Assembly (NCBI GenBank): GCA_003140895.1
Contig: PLLH01000068.1
Coordinates: 1 to 57,416 of the forward strand
Direction of reading: 5' to 3'
DNA length: 57,416 nucleotides
Origin: Elusimicrobiota bacterium
GTDB taxonomy: Bacteria; Elusimicrobiota; Elusimicrobia; F11
How positions within the stretch are numbered: position 1 is the stretch's first letter; every line of letters begins with the position of its first letter. Made by a program: the position numbers and the translations under genes. Below, in pieces: positions 1 through 8,778 of this stretch. The notes below the pieces were generated by a model that did not search any database, was not told the DNA's origin, and worked only from the letters and a program-made list of their open reading frames with translations.

Positions 1-653
1 AAAAAGAACGGGGCGTGGCGGGAATCTATAGTCATTTGGCGTGCGCGGATTCTGATGAGGCGTACACGCGGCAGCAACTGAGTGATTTCCTGGAACTTAA
101 AAAGACGGCGCGTCAGATGGGTCTGGCCGACACTCGATTTCATATCGCCAATTCGGCGGCGATCGCTTTGATGAAAGAGTCTCATCATGAAATGGTTCGT
201 CCCGGCTTGGCGCTTTTTGGCTCTTCTCTTGTTTCCTGGCCCTCCGGCGTTTCTCTTCAACCGGTGTTGAGTTGGCGAACGAAAGCGGTTTTCATAAAGC
301 GGGTTCCGCCGGGAACGTCGATTTCGTATGGGCGAACCTTTGTGACGAAAAAGGAATCGTTGATCGCCACGCTTCCGGTCGGATACGCGGATGGAATCCC
401 GCGGAGCGTTTCCAACAAAGGGTTTGTTCTTATTAAGGGGAAGCGATGCCCCATTGTGGGACGGGTGACGATGGATCAAATTATGGTTGATGTGACGGGA
501 GTCGACACAAAAGTGGGAGAGGACGTGGTTCTCATCGGCCGGCAAGGGGCCGACACGCTGTCGGCCGCGGACTGGGCTTCTTGGGCTGGAACGATTCCGT
601 ATGAAATTTTCTGCGGGATATCCAAGCGCGTCCCGCGCGTGGGGGTTTCTTAA
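1..653 (+). CDS. alr: Alanine racemase, C-terminal part (5' end outside window)
   Basis: The reading frame is already open at base 3 and ends at 653, so the ORF-track start at 15 is internal and the gene begins left of the window. Alanine racemase interconverts L- and D-alanine with PLP for peptidoglycan synthesis. Visible family motifs are GIYSHLACAD (end of the barrel), RPGLALFG, SYGRTF (carrying the catalytic tyrosine), LPVGYADG and GRVTMDQIMVDVT, ending in the C-terminal beta domain. The PLP lysine lies in the missing N-terminal half. The next gene starts 4 bp after the stop, suggesting co-transcription. Family assignment is firm. Confidence 0.93.
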   Translation, partial: KERGVAGIYSHLACADSDEAYTRQQLSDFLELKKTARQMGLADTRFHIANSAAIALMKESHHEMVRPGLALFGSSLVSWPSGVSLQPVLSWRTKAVFIKRVPPGTSISYGRTFVTKKESLIATLPVGYADGIPRSVSNKGFVLIKGKRCPIVGRVTMDQIMVDVTGVDTKVGEDVVLIGRQGADTLSAADWASWAGTIPYEIFCGISKRVPRVGVS

Positions 654-657
654 TTTT

Positions 658-1446
658 ATGAAGTGGATTAATCACATGGGCCGTTTCATCCTCGAGGTGG
701 CGGAATCCGTCGGGCAGGTGGCGCTTCTCTGGCGGGAGACGCTTGTCTCTTTTGTCCGAGGGCGATGGGAGCCGCGTCTGAGCGTCACGCAGATGGCGGA
801 GATCGGGGTCAGTTCGTTCGCCGTCGTTGGACTGACCTCTCTTTTTACCGGCATGGTGCTCGCGTTTCAAAGCGGTTTCTCCTTTATCAAAGTGTTCAAT
901 GAGCCGCTTTATGTGGGCTCCGTTGTCGGCCTTTCCCTGGTGAAAGAACTCGGGCCGGTTTTGACCTCGGTCGTTTTGGCGGGCCGCGTCGGAGCGTCCA
1001 TCACGGCGGAACTGGGAACCATGAACGTCACGGAACAAATCGACGCGCTGTACACGCTTGGGACAAGCCCCGTGCGCTATCTGGCGGTGCCGCGCTTTAT
1101 CGCCATGATGATCATGATGCCGATTTTGGCCGCCCTCGCCGATATTATCGGCGTTATCGGCGGTTTTCTCGTCGCCAATCTCCAGCTCAAAATCGCCTCC
1201 GGCGTGTATTGGGAAGAAGTCACGACCTTCGTTGATTTAAACGACGTGGCGCACGGCCTCATCAAAGCGTTTTTCTTCGGCCTCATCATCGTGACGACGT
1301 CTTGTTATAAAGGATTCACCTGCTCGGGGGGCGCGGAAGGGGTAGGCCGGGCCACGACATCGGCGGTGGTTATCTCCATGGTGCTTATTTTGGTCGGCGA
1401 TTATTTCCTGAGCGCTTTTCTTGTTTCGATTGGAATCGGCGGATGA
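658..1446 (+). CDS. mlaE: MlaE-family ABC transporter permease
   Basis: About 262 aa. The ORF-track start at 601 overlaps alr by 53 bp; the ATG at 658 (MKWINHMGRF), just after the alr stop, is more likely. The protein has the MlaE/YrbE pattern: an amphipathic N-terminal helix, then about five to six membrane segments. Conserved stretches are VKELGPVLTSVVLAGRVGAS, AELGTMNVTEQIDAL and GFTCSGGAEGVGRATT. MlaE is the inner-membrane permease of the MCE phospholipid transporter that moves lipid between inner and outer membranes. Its stop overlaps the start of the ATPase gene (ATGA), which fits a mlaE-mlaF-MCE operon. Confidence 0.92.
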   Translation: MKWINHMGRFILEVAESVGQVALLWRETLVSFVRGRWEPRLSVTQMAEIGVSSFAVVGLTSLFTGMVLAFQSGFSFIKVFNEPLYVGSVVGLSLVKELGPVLTSVVLAGRVGASITAELGTMNVTEQIDALYTLGTSPVRYLAVPRFIAMMIMMPILAALADIIGVIGGFLVANLQLKIASGVYWEEVTTFVDLNDVAHGLIKAFFFGLIIVTTSCYKGFTCSGGAEGVGRATTSAVVISMVLILVGDYFLSAFLVSIGIGG

Positions 1447-2207
1447 TTTCACTTCAAGGGTTGGAAAAGACATTTGGTTTGAACCGGGTTCTTCGCGGCC
1501 TCGATCTTGAAATCAAGGAAGGAGAAACCATCACGATTATGGGCGGCTCCGGCGCCGGAAAGAGCGTTATTTTAAAACACATCGTCGGCCTCATGAAGCC
1601 GGACAAGGGGCGGATCACCGTGAAGGACGTTGATATCACCTCATTAAAAGGCGACGCGTTAAACGAGATTCAAAAACAGTTCGGCTATTTGTTTCAAGGC
1701 GGCGCGCTTTTCGATTCGTTGACCGTGGGAGAGAATATCGCGTTCGGCCTTCACAATTTGCGCCCGGATTTGGCCCGGCATTGGAAAGATGTGGTGGCTG
1801 AAAAGCTGGGTCTTGTGGGTCTTAAGCCTGAGATCGCCGCCTTGAAACCGGCGGAACTGTCGGGGGGAATGAAAAAACGCGTGGCGCTGGCCCGTGCCAT
1901 CGCCTATGAACCGAGTTATATTTTGTACGATGAGCCGACGACGGGACTGGATCCCATTATGTCCGATGTGATCAATGAACTGATCTTGGGCCTTCAAAAA
2001 AGTCTGGGGGTGACATCCATTGTGGTGACGCACGATATGACCTCGGCCTTTAAAATTTCCAATCGAATCGCGATGCTTTATCAGGGAAAAATCGTAGCCT
2101 TGGGGACGTCGCAAGAAATTCGTCATTCGACGGACCCCTTGGTGAAACAATTTATCACCGGGTCCTCGCGCGGCCCGATTCAGATGCAGGTGCGGGCCAT
2201 TGAGTAG
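1443..2207 (+). CDS. mlaF: MlaF-family ABC transporter ATPase
   Basis: 254 aa, standard length for the ATPase of the MCE lipid transporter. Walker A is GGSGAGKSV (residues about 34-42), the signature motif is LSGGMKKRVALARA, Walker B is ILYDEPTTGLDP, and the switch histidine lies in VVTHDM. The LSGGM form of the signature is characteristic of MlaF/TTG2A rather than sugar importers. It overlaps mlaE by 4 bp and is followed after 27 bp by the MCE-domain gene. It should power lipid transfer through MlaE at the inner membrane. Confidence 0.93.
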   Translation: MISLQGLEKTFGLNRVLRGLDLEIKEGETITIMGGSGAGKSVILKHIVGLMKPDKGRITVKDVDITSLKGDALNEIQKQFGYLFQGGALFDSLTVGENIAFGLHNLRPDLARHWKDVVAEKLGLVGLKPEIAALKPAELSGGMKKRVALARAIAYEPSYILYDEPTTGLDPIMSDVINELILGLQKSLGVTSIVVTHDMTSAFKISNRIAMLYQGKIVALGTSQEIRHSTDPLVKQFITGSSRGPIQMQVRAIE

Positions 2208-2234
2208 ACGTCAAAAATCAGGAGGGAAATAAGA

Positions 2235-3593
2235 GTGAACCAGGAAACAAAAGTGGGGTTATTTTTCCTTCTTTCTTTGGCCGCGATTCTGGGGGGGATT
2301 CTTTTCCTGGGGGATGTCCAACTTTTTTCTCATCGCCATTCCTATTTCGTTGAATTTGACGACGTTCAGGCGCTTCCTCCGAAAGCCGCCGTAAAAATTT
2401 CGGGCGTTGAGGTTGGGAAAGTCAAAAGCATCCAGTTGGTGGCTGGACGGGCCCGGGTTGAGATTGGCGTTGAACCTGGCATCCTCATCTACCAAAATGG
2501 GACGGCCAGCATTGGTTCCACCGGCATTATCGGTACCCGCTTTGTTGACATTAGACCCGGCACCCCTGAGTCCCCGCTTTTGGAATCCGGTTCCATTATT
2601 CAAGGGTTGAAAGGTTCTACGTTAAACAACACGATGGACAGCATCGCGGCCCTTTTTGAAGACGATGAAAAATACGGGAATATCGTCGAAAACTTAAAGG
2701 CCACGGTCTCTAACATCCGGCGAATTTCCGAATCGTTGAACGTGGCTCTGGGCAATCATTCCCAGGACCTTGAGCAAATCGTTTTGAACGTGAGGGATTT
2801 GACTGAAAACACGAAAGTGTTCACGAACGTGTTGGCCGAACTCGGCACGGAAAAGAAAATGGATCTCAAGGTGACGATCGAGAAGTTGCGAGGCATTACG
2901 ACCAAACTCGACGACGTCATGGAACGAATCACGGCCGGGAAAGGAACCATCGGCGCGCTTGTGACGGATGAGGAAACAGCCAAAAACATGAAGTCGGCCG
3001 TCGCGTCTATTAAGGAAACCGCCGGCTCCGCCAGTCAGGTTTTCGGGCGCTTCACCAAATTTAAATTCTACTGGGATTACCGGTACCGGTACGATTTTCG
3101 CGACAAAGAAAGCCGCTCCGACGGAAATATTACGATCGCTCCTCGGCTAGACAAATTTTACACGATTGGAGCGACGAACATAGGGGATCCGATCGCGGAT
3201 GAAAGCCATCAGGCCTACGAGAGGAAGAACCGGATCAATGCCTATATGGGCGGCACGTGGGGCGCCTTTACCGGATACGCCGGAGCCATTAGATCCGCCG
3301 GCGGCGTCGGGTTTTCTGTGAAACCGCTCTGGAAAATCAAACCGCTTCAGGATCTGGTTCGGTTGACCGGAGAAGTCACCGATTTCTCGCGAGACCGCGT
3401 CGTCAAGGGCAACCGCATCAAAGGGGCGTGGGTGGCGGTGGGAGCCGAGGTCTCGCCGATTCATTGGCTTCGCGTGGGGGTCCGAAACGAAGATATTCTT
3501 GAGCGTCCGGCCGTTTTGGGTTATGCCAACGTGCTCATTTCCGACGATGATATCGCCTATTTGCTGGGGTTGGCGACATTGGGCAAACCATAA
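2235..3593 (+). CDS. MCE-domain (MlaD-like) protein with C-terminal beta-rich extension
   Basis: 452 aa. It starts at a GTG preceded by a strong ribosome site (AGGAGGG). One N-terminal membrane segment (about residues 8-27) anchors it in the inner membrane. It is followed by a single MCE domain (HSYFVEFDDVQALPPKAAVK, ISGVEVGKVKSI, to about residue 125) and an extended, probably coiled-coil stretch (about 130-275). E. coli MlaD is about 180 aa, so this protein is much longer. The last 175 residues contain alternating aromatic/polar strands (FYWDYRYRYDFRDKES, YTIGATNIGDP, GAWVAVGAEVSPIHWLRVGV) resembling an outer-membrane barrel or barrel-like domain. It may therefore bridge both membranes. It is the third gene of the mla operon. 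Confidence 0.85.
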   Translation: MNQETKVGLFFLLSLAAILGGILFLGDVQLFSHRHSYFVEFDDVQALPPKAAVKISGVEVGKVKSIQLVAGRARVEIGVEPGILIYQNGTASIGSTGIIGTRFVDIRPGTPESPLLESGSIIQGLKGSTLNNTMDSIAALFEDDEKYGNIVENLKATVSNIRRISESLNVALGNHSQDLEQIVLNVRDLTENTKVFTNVLAELGTEKKMDLKVTIEKLRGITTKLDDVMERITAGKGTIGALVTDEETAKNMKSAVASIKETAGSASQVFGRFTKFKFYWDYRYRYDFRDKESRSDGNITIAPRLDKFYTIGATNIGDPIADESHQAYERKNRINAYMGGTWGAFTGYAGAIRSAGGVGFSVKPLWKIKPLQDLVRLTGEVTDFSRDRVVKGNRIKGAWVAVGAEVSPIHWLRVGVRNEDILERPAVLGYANVLISDDDIAYLLGLATLGKP

Positions 3594-3614
3594 CAATCAC
3601 GCGATTATTGTTTT
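3592..3614 (+). terminator. Possible weak terminator after the mla operon
   Basis: An inverted repeat AACAAT...ATTGTT, extendable through AATC/GATT with a one-base bulge, is followed by TTTTA. It overlaps the MCE gene's stop codon and precedes the next gene by about 70 bp. The stem is short and AT-rich, so it is only a candidate. Confidence 0.4.
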
Positions 3615-3685
3615 AAAGACAGATTATTCTGAGTTTGATATCTTTTCATCGTTAACGGCGGCATGAATTTGTTTGGAGGCTGGTG

Positions 3686-4216
3686 ATGGCGAAGCTCACG
3701 CGTTTGTACTCCTTGTCCCAAGTGGGAGGGCAATGCGTCATGGTTCTGGAAGAGATCGACGGTCCGCGTCTTCTTCCTATTTGGATCGGGCTTTATGAAG
3801 GCGGCGCCATCGGGATGGCCTTGGCCGGGCAACAGTTCCCGCGACCGCTCACTCATGATCTTTTTGTCGTCGTCGTGACCGGCCTTAACGCGAGCATCAA
3901 ACAGGTGGTGATCACCGAGCTCAAAGATTCGACTTTTTACGCCGAAATTTGCATCGAGAAAGATGGCAAAGAAATGGTGGTGGACGCGCGTCCCAGCGAT
4001 TCGGTGGCCTTGGCGGTCAGGGCCCATTGCCCGATTCTCGTCAATGAGCAGGTGTTTGAAGCGTGCCCTGAATTACTCAAGCCGATCAGCGAAGAAGAAG
4101 TGAGTGATTTCAAGAAGAAGTTGGACCATATGACCCCGGAGGATTTCTTCAAGGATTTACAACAGAAGGAGAAGAAGCCGCCGGAGAACCCGCCGCCCAT
4201 TCAGGGCGAGGGATAA
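3686..4216 (+). CDS. Bifunctional nuclease family protein (DUF151-type)
   Basis: 176 aa from the ATG at 3686, which sits 6 nt after GGAGG; the track's GTG at 3683 is one codon upstream. The sequence matches the bifunctional nuclease/DUF151 family: GGQCVMVLEEIDGPRLLPIWIG, EGGAIGMALAGQQFPRPLTHDL, STFYAEICIE, and the typical DARPSDSVALAVRAHCPILV. A UVR-like or charged tail follows (EEEVSDFKKKLDHMTPEDFF). Members have been described as having DNase/RNase activity, but most bacterial ones are uncharacterised, so the biochemical role is inferred from family only. The lysine/proline-rich C-terminus (QQKEKKPPENPPP) looks disordered. Confidence 0.85.
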   Translation: MAKLTRLYSLSQVGGQCVMVLEEIDGPRLLPIWIGLYEGGAIGMALAGQQFPRPLTHDLFVVVVTGLNASIKQVVITELKDSTFYAEICIEKDGKEMVVDARPSDSVALAVRAHCPILVNEQVFEACPELLKPISEEEVSDFKKKLDHMTPEDFFKDLQQKEKKPPENPPPIQGEG

Positions 4217-4234
4217 AAGGAGCCTCGAACCGTT

Positions 4235-5278
4235 ATGTTCAATATTATAAGAGTCTTGGTTGTGATCTTGGGCCCCATTGTGGGCTATTTTTTTGTCGAT
4301 AAAACCTACACCGGTATCTTGGTGGGGTTGGGGTTCGGCGCGGTCATTATCGCGTTGGAGCTGATGATTGATCTTATTCGGTTGGATGTCGTTGTGTTTG
4401 GGTTGATCGGAGCGGTGGGCGGCTTTGTGGTGTCCAAAGGGCTTGATTGGTATGTCCTCCGCCTTGAAAATCCCGTTTATTATCAAGCCCTCACGCGTTT
4501 TTCCGTTTTGATCAATCTCTTTTTGGTGATTTTAGGGAGCATGATCGCCATCCGGAAAAAAGGCGAATTGGATCTTCTCGAGAAAGACATTATCGTCAAG
4601 GGCAAGAAGAACACGGATATTAAAGTGGTGGACACGTCCGTCTTGATCGACGGGCGGATTGCCGACGTGATTGAGACTGGTTTCTTGTCGGGAAAATTTA
4701 TCGTTCCCCGGTTCGTTTTGCACGAGCTTCAAATGGTGGCGGATTCATCGGACGCCACGAAACGCCAGCGGGGCCGCCGGGGTCTGGATATTCTCAAACG
4801 GCTTCAGGATATTCACGGCATCAATCTCAAAATCTACGATCGGGATTATTCTCACATCAAAGAAGTGGATACCAAGGTGTTGGAGTTGGCCAAGGAATTG
4901 GGCGGCAAGGTGGCCACGACTGATTTCAACTTAAACAAAGTCGCGGCCCTTCAAGGGATTTCCGTTTTGAACGTCAATGATTTGGCGGCGGTGTTAAAGG
5001 CGGTGGTTCTGCCGGGCGATTCGCTCAATATTTATTTGGTCAAGGAAGGCAAAGAGAAGTCTCAGGCGGTTGGATATTTGGATGATGGAACGATGATCGT
5101 GGTGGACGAGGGGCGTCGCCATATCGGCAAACGCGTGGGGGTCTACGTGAATTCCATTCTTCAGACGTCGGCGGGCCGGATGATTTTTGCCCGGATTCTT
5201 GATAGTCGCGAGTCAGAGGGGAACGGACGGCCTCCGGTTCAGCTTCCGATTGAGGAAACGACCCCGCCCGCCGTTTAG
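4235..5278 (+). CDS. PIN and TRAM domain membrane protein (YacL-like)
   Basis: 347 aa. About four hydrophobic segments fill the first 110 residues. A PIN nuclease domain follows, with acidic residues in VVDTSVLIDGRIADVI, HELQMVADSSD and KVATTDFNLN (about residues 128-250). A C-terminal TRAM domain, about 270-330 (VGYLDDGTMIVVDEGRR, IGKRVGVYVNSILQTS), is a probable RNA-binding module. This domain order is that of the YacL family, thought to act as membrane-tethered RNA-processing or sensing proteins. It sits 3 bp before ispD, an arrangement frequently seen in other bacteria, so it is likely co-transcribed with the isoprenoid and cysS genes. Confidence 0.9.
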   Translation: MFNIIRVLVVILGPIVGYFFVDKTYTGILVGLGFGAVIIALELMIDLIRLDVVVFGLIGAVGGFVVSKGLDWYVLRLENPVYYQALTRFSVLINLFLVILGSMIAIRKKGELDLLEKDIIVKGKKNTDIKVVDTSVLIDGRIADVIETGFLSGKFIVPRFVLHELQMVADSSDATKRQRGRRGLDILKRLQDIHGINLKIYDRDYSHIKEVDTKVLELAKELGGKVATTDFNLNKVAALQGISVLNVNDLAAVLKAVVLPGDSLNIYLVKEGKEKSQAVGYLDDGTMIVVDEGRRHIGKRVGVYVNSILQTSAGRMIFARILDSRESEGNGRPPVQLPIEETTPPAV

Positions 5279-5281
5279 TCC

Positions 5282-5977
5282 ATGCGTTCCGGAGCGGTGT
5301 TGTTGGCGGCGGGGTCCAGCCGCCGCTTGAAGGGCTCTCGTCCTAAGCAGCTCATGTCGTTCGACGGCGAACCTCTTTTTATGAAATCCCTCCGGGTGTT
5401 TAATGAGGTTCCCTCCATCCGAGAAATTGTGGTTGTGGTTTCAAAGGAGTGCCGATCCTTGATCGATCGCCGGATTCGTTCTTTCTCGACCAAGAAAAAA
5501 ATCAGGTCCGTTCTTGGCGGCGCTTTTCGAGGCGAATCGGTTCGAAACGGCGTCCGCGCCCTCTCCGATCAACTCGATGTTGTTTTGGTGCACGATTGCG
5601 CGCGGCCACTGGTCACGCGTGACATTGTCGAGCGCGTGGAGCGCGCAGCCGGCCTGCGCGGCGTGGCGTTGGCGGCGTGGCCCGTTCCGGACACGCTGAA
5701 ATTGTCAACCATCGACGCGCGCGTGAGAAAAACCATTTCTCGTCAACATATGTGGTTGGCGCAAACGCCGCAAGGATTTAAACGGGCGATCGCTGTTCAA
5801 TGTCTGCTCAAGCCGTCGAAAACGGCGACAGACGATGTTGAGTTGGCGGAGCGGAAGGGATATGGCGTGAGTCTTGTGAGAGGGTCGGCCACGAACGTCA
5901 AAGTGACGGTGCCGGGCGACTTATTGATGTGTCGCACGCTCGTGCGTCGCGCACTGGTGAGGGTGAATGAAAATTAA
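5282..5977 (+). CDS. ispD: 2-C-methyl-D-erythritol 4-phosphate cytidylyltransferase
   Basis: 231 aa, the usual length. The nucleotide-binding signature AAGSSRRLKGSRPKQL is at the N-terminus. VLVHDCARPLVTRD, DTLKLS, QTPQGFK and TDDVELAERKG are also present. IspD transfers CMP to methylerythritol phosphate in the non-mevalonate isoprenoid pathway. The ATG lies 3 bp after the previous stop, and the 3' end overlaps ispF by 11 bp, so the two are translationally coupled. The assignment is secure. Confidence 0.93.
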   Translation: MRSGAVLLAAGSSRRLKGSRPKQLMSFDGEPLFMKSLRVFNEVPSIREIVVVVSKECRSLIDRRIRSFSTKKKIRSVLGGAFRGESVRNGVRALSDQLDVVLVHDCARPLVTRDIVERVERAAGLRGVALAAWPVPDTLKLSTIDARVRKTISRQHMWLAQTPQGFKRAIAVQCLLKPSKTATDDVELAERKGYGVSLVRGSATNVKVTVPGDLLMCRTLVRRALVRVNEN

Positions 5978-6470
5978 CGGACCGCGGACGGGGTTTGGGT
6001 TTGACGCTCATGATTTTTCGAGATCGGGGCCGCTTGTGTTGGGCGGCGTTTCATTTTCGGGAGTTCCTCGCCTCAGGGGCCATTCTGACGGAGATGCCCT
6101 CCTTCACGCGTTGATCGATGCTCTCTTGGGGGCGGCCTGCCTGGGGGATATCGGCGACCTGTTTCCCGATACGGACAAAAAATTCAAGGGAATCGATAGC
6201 CGGAAATTATTGGCCGAGGCGTTGAGACGGGTGCGCCGGGCTCACTTTAAACCGATTCATGTGGATGTGACGGTGGTGGCCGATAAGCCGCGCCTCTCTT
6301 CCCATAAGACGGCCCTCCGGGGGACGTTGGCGGCTCTCCTCTCTTTGCCTCTTTCCAGCGTGAGCGTCAAAGCCAAGACGTCCGAAGGGACTCGGCTCCT
6401 CCGTGCTCGTGGCGGCATTGCTGTCTGGGCTGTGGCGACATTGGTCCCGGTCGCGTCAAAGGGGAACTGA
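5967..6470 (+). CDS. ispF: 2-C-methyl-D-erythritol 2,4-cyclodiphosphate synthase
   Basis: 167 aa. Metal-binding residues appear in FGFDAHDF and in RGHSDGDALLHALIDALLGA. The motifs DIGDLFPDTDKKFKGIDS and VKAKTSEG are standard for IspF, which cyclises CDP-methylerythritol phosphate in the MEP pathway. It overlaps ispD upstream by 11 bp and shares a single base (TGATG) with cysS downstream, so ispD-ispF-cysS form one tightly packed unit. Confidence 0.93.
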   Translation: MKINGPRTGFGFDAHDFSRSGPLVLGGVSFSGVPRLRGHSDGDALLHALIDALLGAACLGDIGDLFPDTDKKFKGIDSRKLLAEALRRVRRAHFKPIHVDVTVVADKPRLSSHKTALRGTLAALLSLPLSSVSVKAKTSEGTRLLRARGGIAVWAVATLVPVASKGN

Positions 6471-7876
6471 TGTCCGACCTGGTTCTTCATAATACAATGA
6501 CCGGCCGGAAAGAAACGTTCACGCCGCTTAAAGCCGGCGATGTTCGGTTGTATGTATGCGGGATCACGCCGTATGACGACGTCCATTTGGGACATGCCCG
6601 GTGTTATGTCGTTTTCGATCTTCTTAAACGCGTGTTGGAACGGCGCGGCCTCAACGTCCGCCATATCCAGAATTTCACGGATATCGACGACAAGATCATC
6701 GACCGCGCCAAAAAAACGAACGCGGATCCTCTCGCCTTTCCTGAACCCTATATTCAAAATTATTTCGACATGATGTCGCGTCTCAATGTGAAACCGGCCG
6801 ATCGATATCCGCGCGTCACTCAGTCCATTCCCTCTATTATGCGTCTCATCGATCGGCTCATGAGAGCCAAAATGGCCTATGCGGCCAAAGGATCGGTTTT
6901 CTTTTCTGTTCGGGCATTTCCCGCGTACGGGCAGCTTTCAAAACGAAAGATTGATGAGTTGGAGTCAGGGGCTCGCGTGGAAGTGGACCCGGATAAAAAA
7001 GATCCGCTTGATTTCGTCTTGTGGAAAGCCGCCAAAGCGGGAGAGCCGTCCTGGTCGTCGCCCTGGGGCTTGGGGAGGCCGGGGTGGCATATCGAGTGCT
7101 CCGCCATGGCGATTGAGCATCTGGGCGAGGAGTTTGATATTCACGGGGGCGGTCAGGATTTGATTTTCCCGCATCATGAGAATGAAATCGCGCAGGCGGT
7201 GGGGGCCACCGGGAAAAGATTCGCCAAGCTATGGATGCACAATGGTTTCGTGACCATCAACGAAGAGAAAATGTCTAAGTCACTTGGGAATTTCTTCGCG
7301 TTGAAAGACGTGTTCGCCAAGGTGGATCCGGTTGTCGTCCGATATTTTCTCCTCTCTCAACATTACCGGAGCCCTCTGAATTATTCCGATCAAGAACTGG
7401 ACGCAGCGAAGGCGGCGTGGTCCGACCGGGTGTGCGGCGCCTATCGGATTGCCCTGGATCGCGAGAAGAACCAGGCGGTGGCGCGCCCGGTGGAGGGCCG
7501 CTTGCGCAAGGAAATCGACGATATCGCCGCTGAGTTTGAGAAATCGCTTTCCGATGATTTAAACACCTCCGGCGCGTTGGGAGCGCTTAACAAAATGTGC
7601 ACGGTCATTTATGAAATGGACAAAGTGACTCCCGTGGCCAATGAAGTGGATTGGAAGGGGCTTTCAAACGAAATGCTTTCCATGATGGAGGCGCTTGGGC
7701 TGAAAGCTCCGGTTGAAGAAGAATGGCCGAGCGAGTTGTTGGCGATGGTTTCTGAACGCGAGAAAGCGCGCAAGGAACGGAATTGGGCCAAGTCGGACGA
7801 GATTCGGGACCGCCTGAAAGCGAAGGGCTTTCTGGTCGAAGATTCGTCTTCCGGCCCCCGCCTTAAACGGATTTAA
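6470..7876 (+). CDS. cysS: Cysteinyl-tRNA synthetase
   Basis: 468 aa, normal size. Class I synthetase motifs are present: CGITPYDDVHLGHARCYV (HIGH-like, with the first zinc cysteine), WHIECSAMA and HGGGQDLIFPHHENEIAQ (other zinc ligands), and KMSKSLGNF (KMSKS loop). The C-terminal DALR-type helical domain is included. The enzyme charges tRNA-Cys. It overlaps ispF by one base; the rlmB-like gene follows after 2 bp. Confidence 0.95.
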   Translation: MSDLVLHNTMTGRKETFTPLKAGDVRLYVCGITPYDDVHLGHARCYVVFDLLKRVLERRGLNVRHIQNFTDIDDKIIDRAKKTNADPLAFPEPYIQNYFDMMSRLNVKPADRYPRVTQSIPSIMRLIDRLMRAKMAYAAKGSVFFSVRAFPAYGQLSKRKIDELESGARVEVDPDKKDPLDFVLWKAAKAGEPSWSSPWGLGRPGWHIECSAMAIEHLGEEFDIHGGGQDLIFPHHENEIAQAVGATGKRFAKLWMHNGFVTINEEKMSKSLGNFFALKDVFAKVDPVVVRYFLLSQHYRSPLNYSDQELDAAKAAWSDRVCGAYRIALDREKNQAVARPVEGRLRKEIDDIAAEFEKSLSDDLNTSGALGALNKMCTVIYEMDKVTPVANEVDWKGLSNEMLSMMEALGLKAPVEEEWPSELLAMVSEREKARKERNWAKSDEIRDRLKAKGFLVEDSSSGPRLKRI

Positions 7877-7878
7877 CG

Positions 7879-8646
7879 GTGTCTTCTTTTCACGGGAAAG
7901 GAAGGGGTCATTCTGAGAATGAAGGGTCGGATTTCGTTTATGGGCGCTGGCCTGTTCGGGAAGCGCTTGAGAGCGGCGCCGTTATCAAGGTGTTTATCGC
8001 CCAAGGGGTGAAGGGCGAGCCCGTCGATCAGATTGTGGAGTTGGCGCGGCAGAAGAAGGTCCCGTTTCATTGGATCGAACGAGTCAAGTTGGAACGCATG
8101 GTAACGGGAAACCACCAGGGTGTTGTGGCGCAAGTGACTCCTTTTCGTTTCTCGGAATTTGACGTCTTATTAAAACAGGCTCTGGCCGCTCAGGTTCGAG
8201 GCCCTTCACTTCTCTTCCTGGATGGAATCACGGACCCGCAGAATCTCGGTTCGATTTTACGCTCGGCGGTTTTCTTTGGCGTTCCCGGCGTGGTGATTCC
8301 CAAATGGCGGGCGGCGTCGGTCACGGAATCGGTCGTCCGCGCCTCCGCCGGCGCGGCGCGCCACATGTCCGTGGCGCAGGTGTCCAATTTGGCGCAATCT
8401 CTGGAACACGCTAAAGAGCAGGGGTTTTGGATCCTAGGAGCCGATATGGGGGGAGATGACGTCAAGAAAATGGACCCTCCGCGGCCTTTCGTTCTGGTTC
8501 TTGGGTCGGAAGGCGAGGGGCTTCATCAATTGATTCAAAAGAAATGCGATGTGGTGGCCCGTATCGTAAAACAACATCCCGGTCCGGGGGTGGATTCGCT
8601 CAATGTGGGCGCCGCCTGCGCTGTTCTTTTGCACGCCTTGGGGTGA
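7879..8646 (+). CDS. rlmB: TrmH/SpoU-family 23S rRNA 2'-O-methyltransferase (RlmB-type)
   Basis: 255 aa from a GTG 2 bp after cysS. The N-terminal substrate-binding domain contains FVYGRWPVREALESG. SPOUT motifs follow: DGITDPQNLGSILRSAVFFG, RASAGAARHM, VLGSEGEGL and VDSLNVGAACAVLLHAL, which bind S-adenosylmethionine in the trefoil knot. The family methylates a ribose in 23S rRNA (Gm2251 in E. coli). The N-terminal residues before FVYG are poorly conserved, so a start nearer 7918 is possible. Exact rRNA target is inferred. Confidence 0.88.
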   Translation: MSSFHGKGRGHSENEGSDFVYGRWPVREALESGAVIKVFIAQGVKGEPVDQIVELARQKKVPFHWIERVKLERMVTGNHQGVVAQVTPFRFSEFDVLLKQALAAQVRGPSLLFLDGITDPQNLGSILRSAVFFGVPGVVIPKWRAASVTESVVRASAGAARHMSVAQVSNLAQSLEHAKEQGFWILGADMGGDDVKKMDPPRPFVLVLGSEGEGLHQLIQKKCDVVARIVKQHPGPGVDSLNVGAACAVLLHALG

Positions 8647-8778
8647 TATAATCTTATTGACAAAAGTACCGCCATTTTGTTTTGTCGACAATCATAATTC
8701 GTAAAGTCATTTGACTGGCTTTTGGAAGATTTAACCCCGCCCTAAGAGCTGCGTTCAGAATAAAAGGAAGGAACCCCA

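Noticed and set aside
8657-8685. TTGACA before the symporter gene as a promoter
   Set aside because: The -35 is perfect, but no acceptable -10 lies 16-18 bp downstream.
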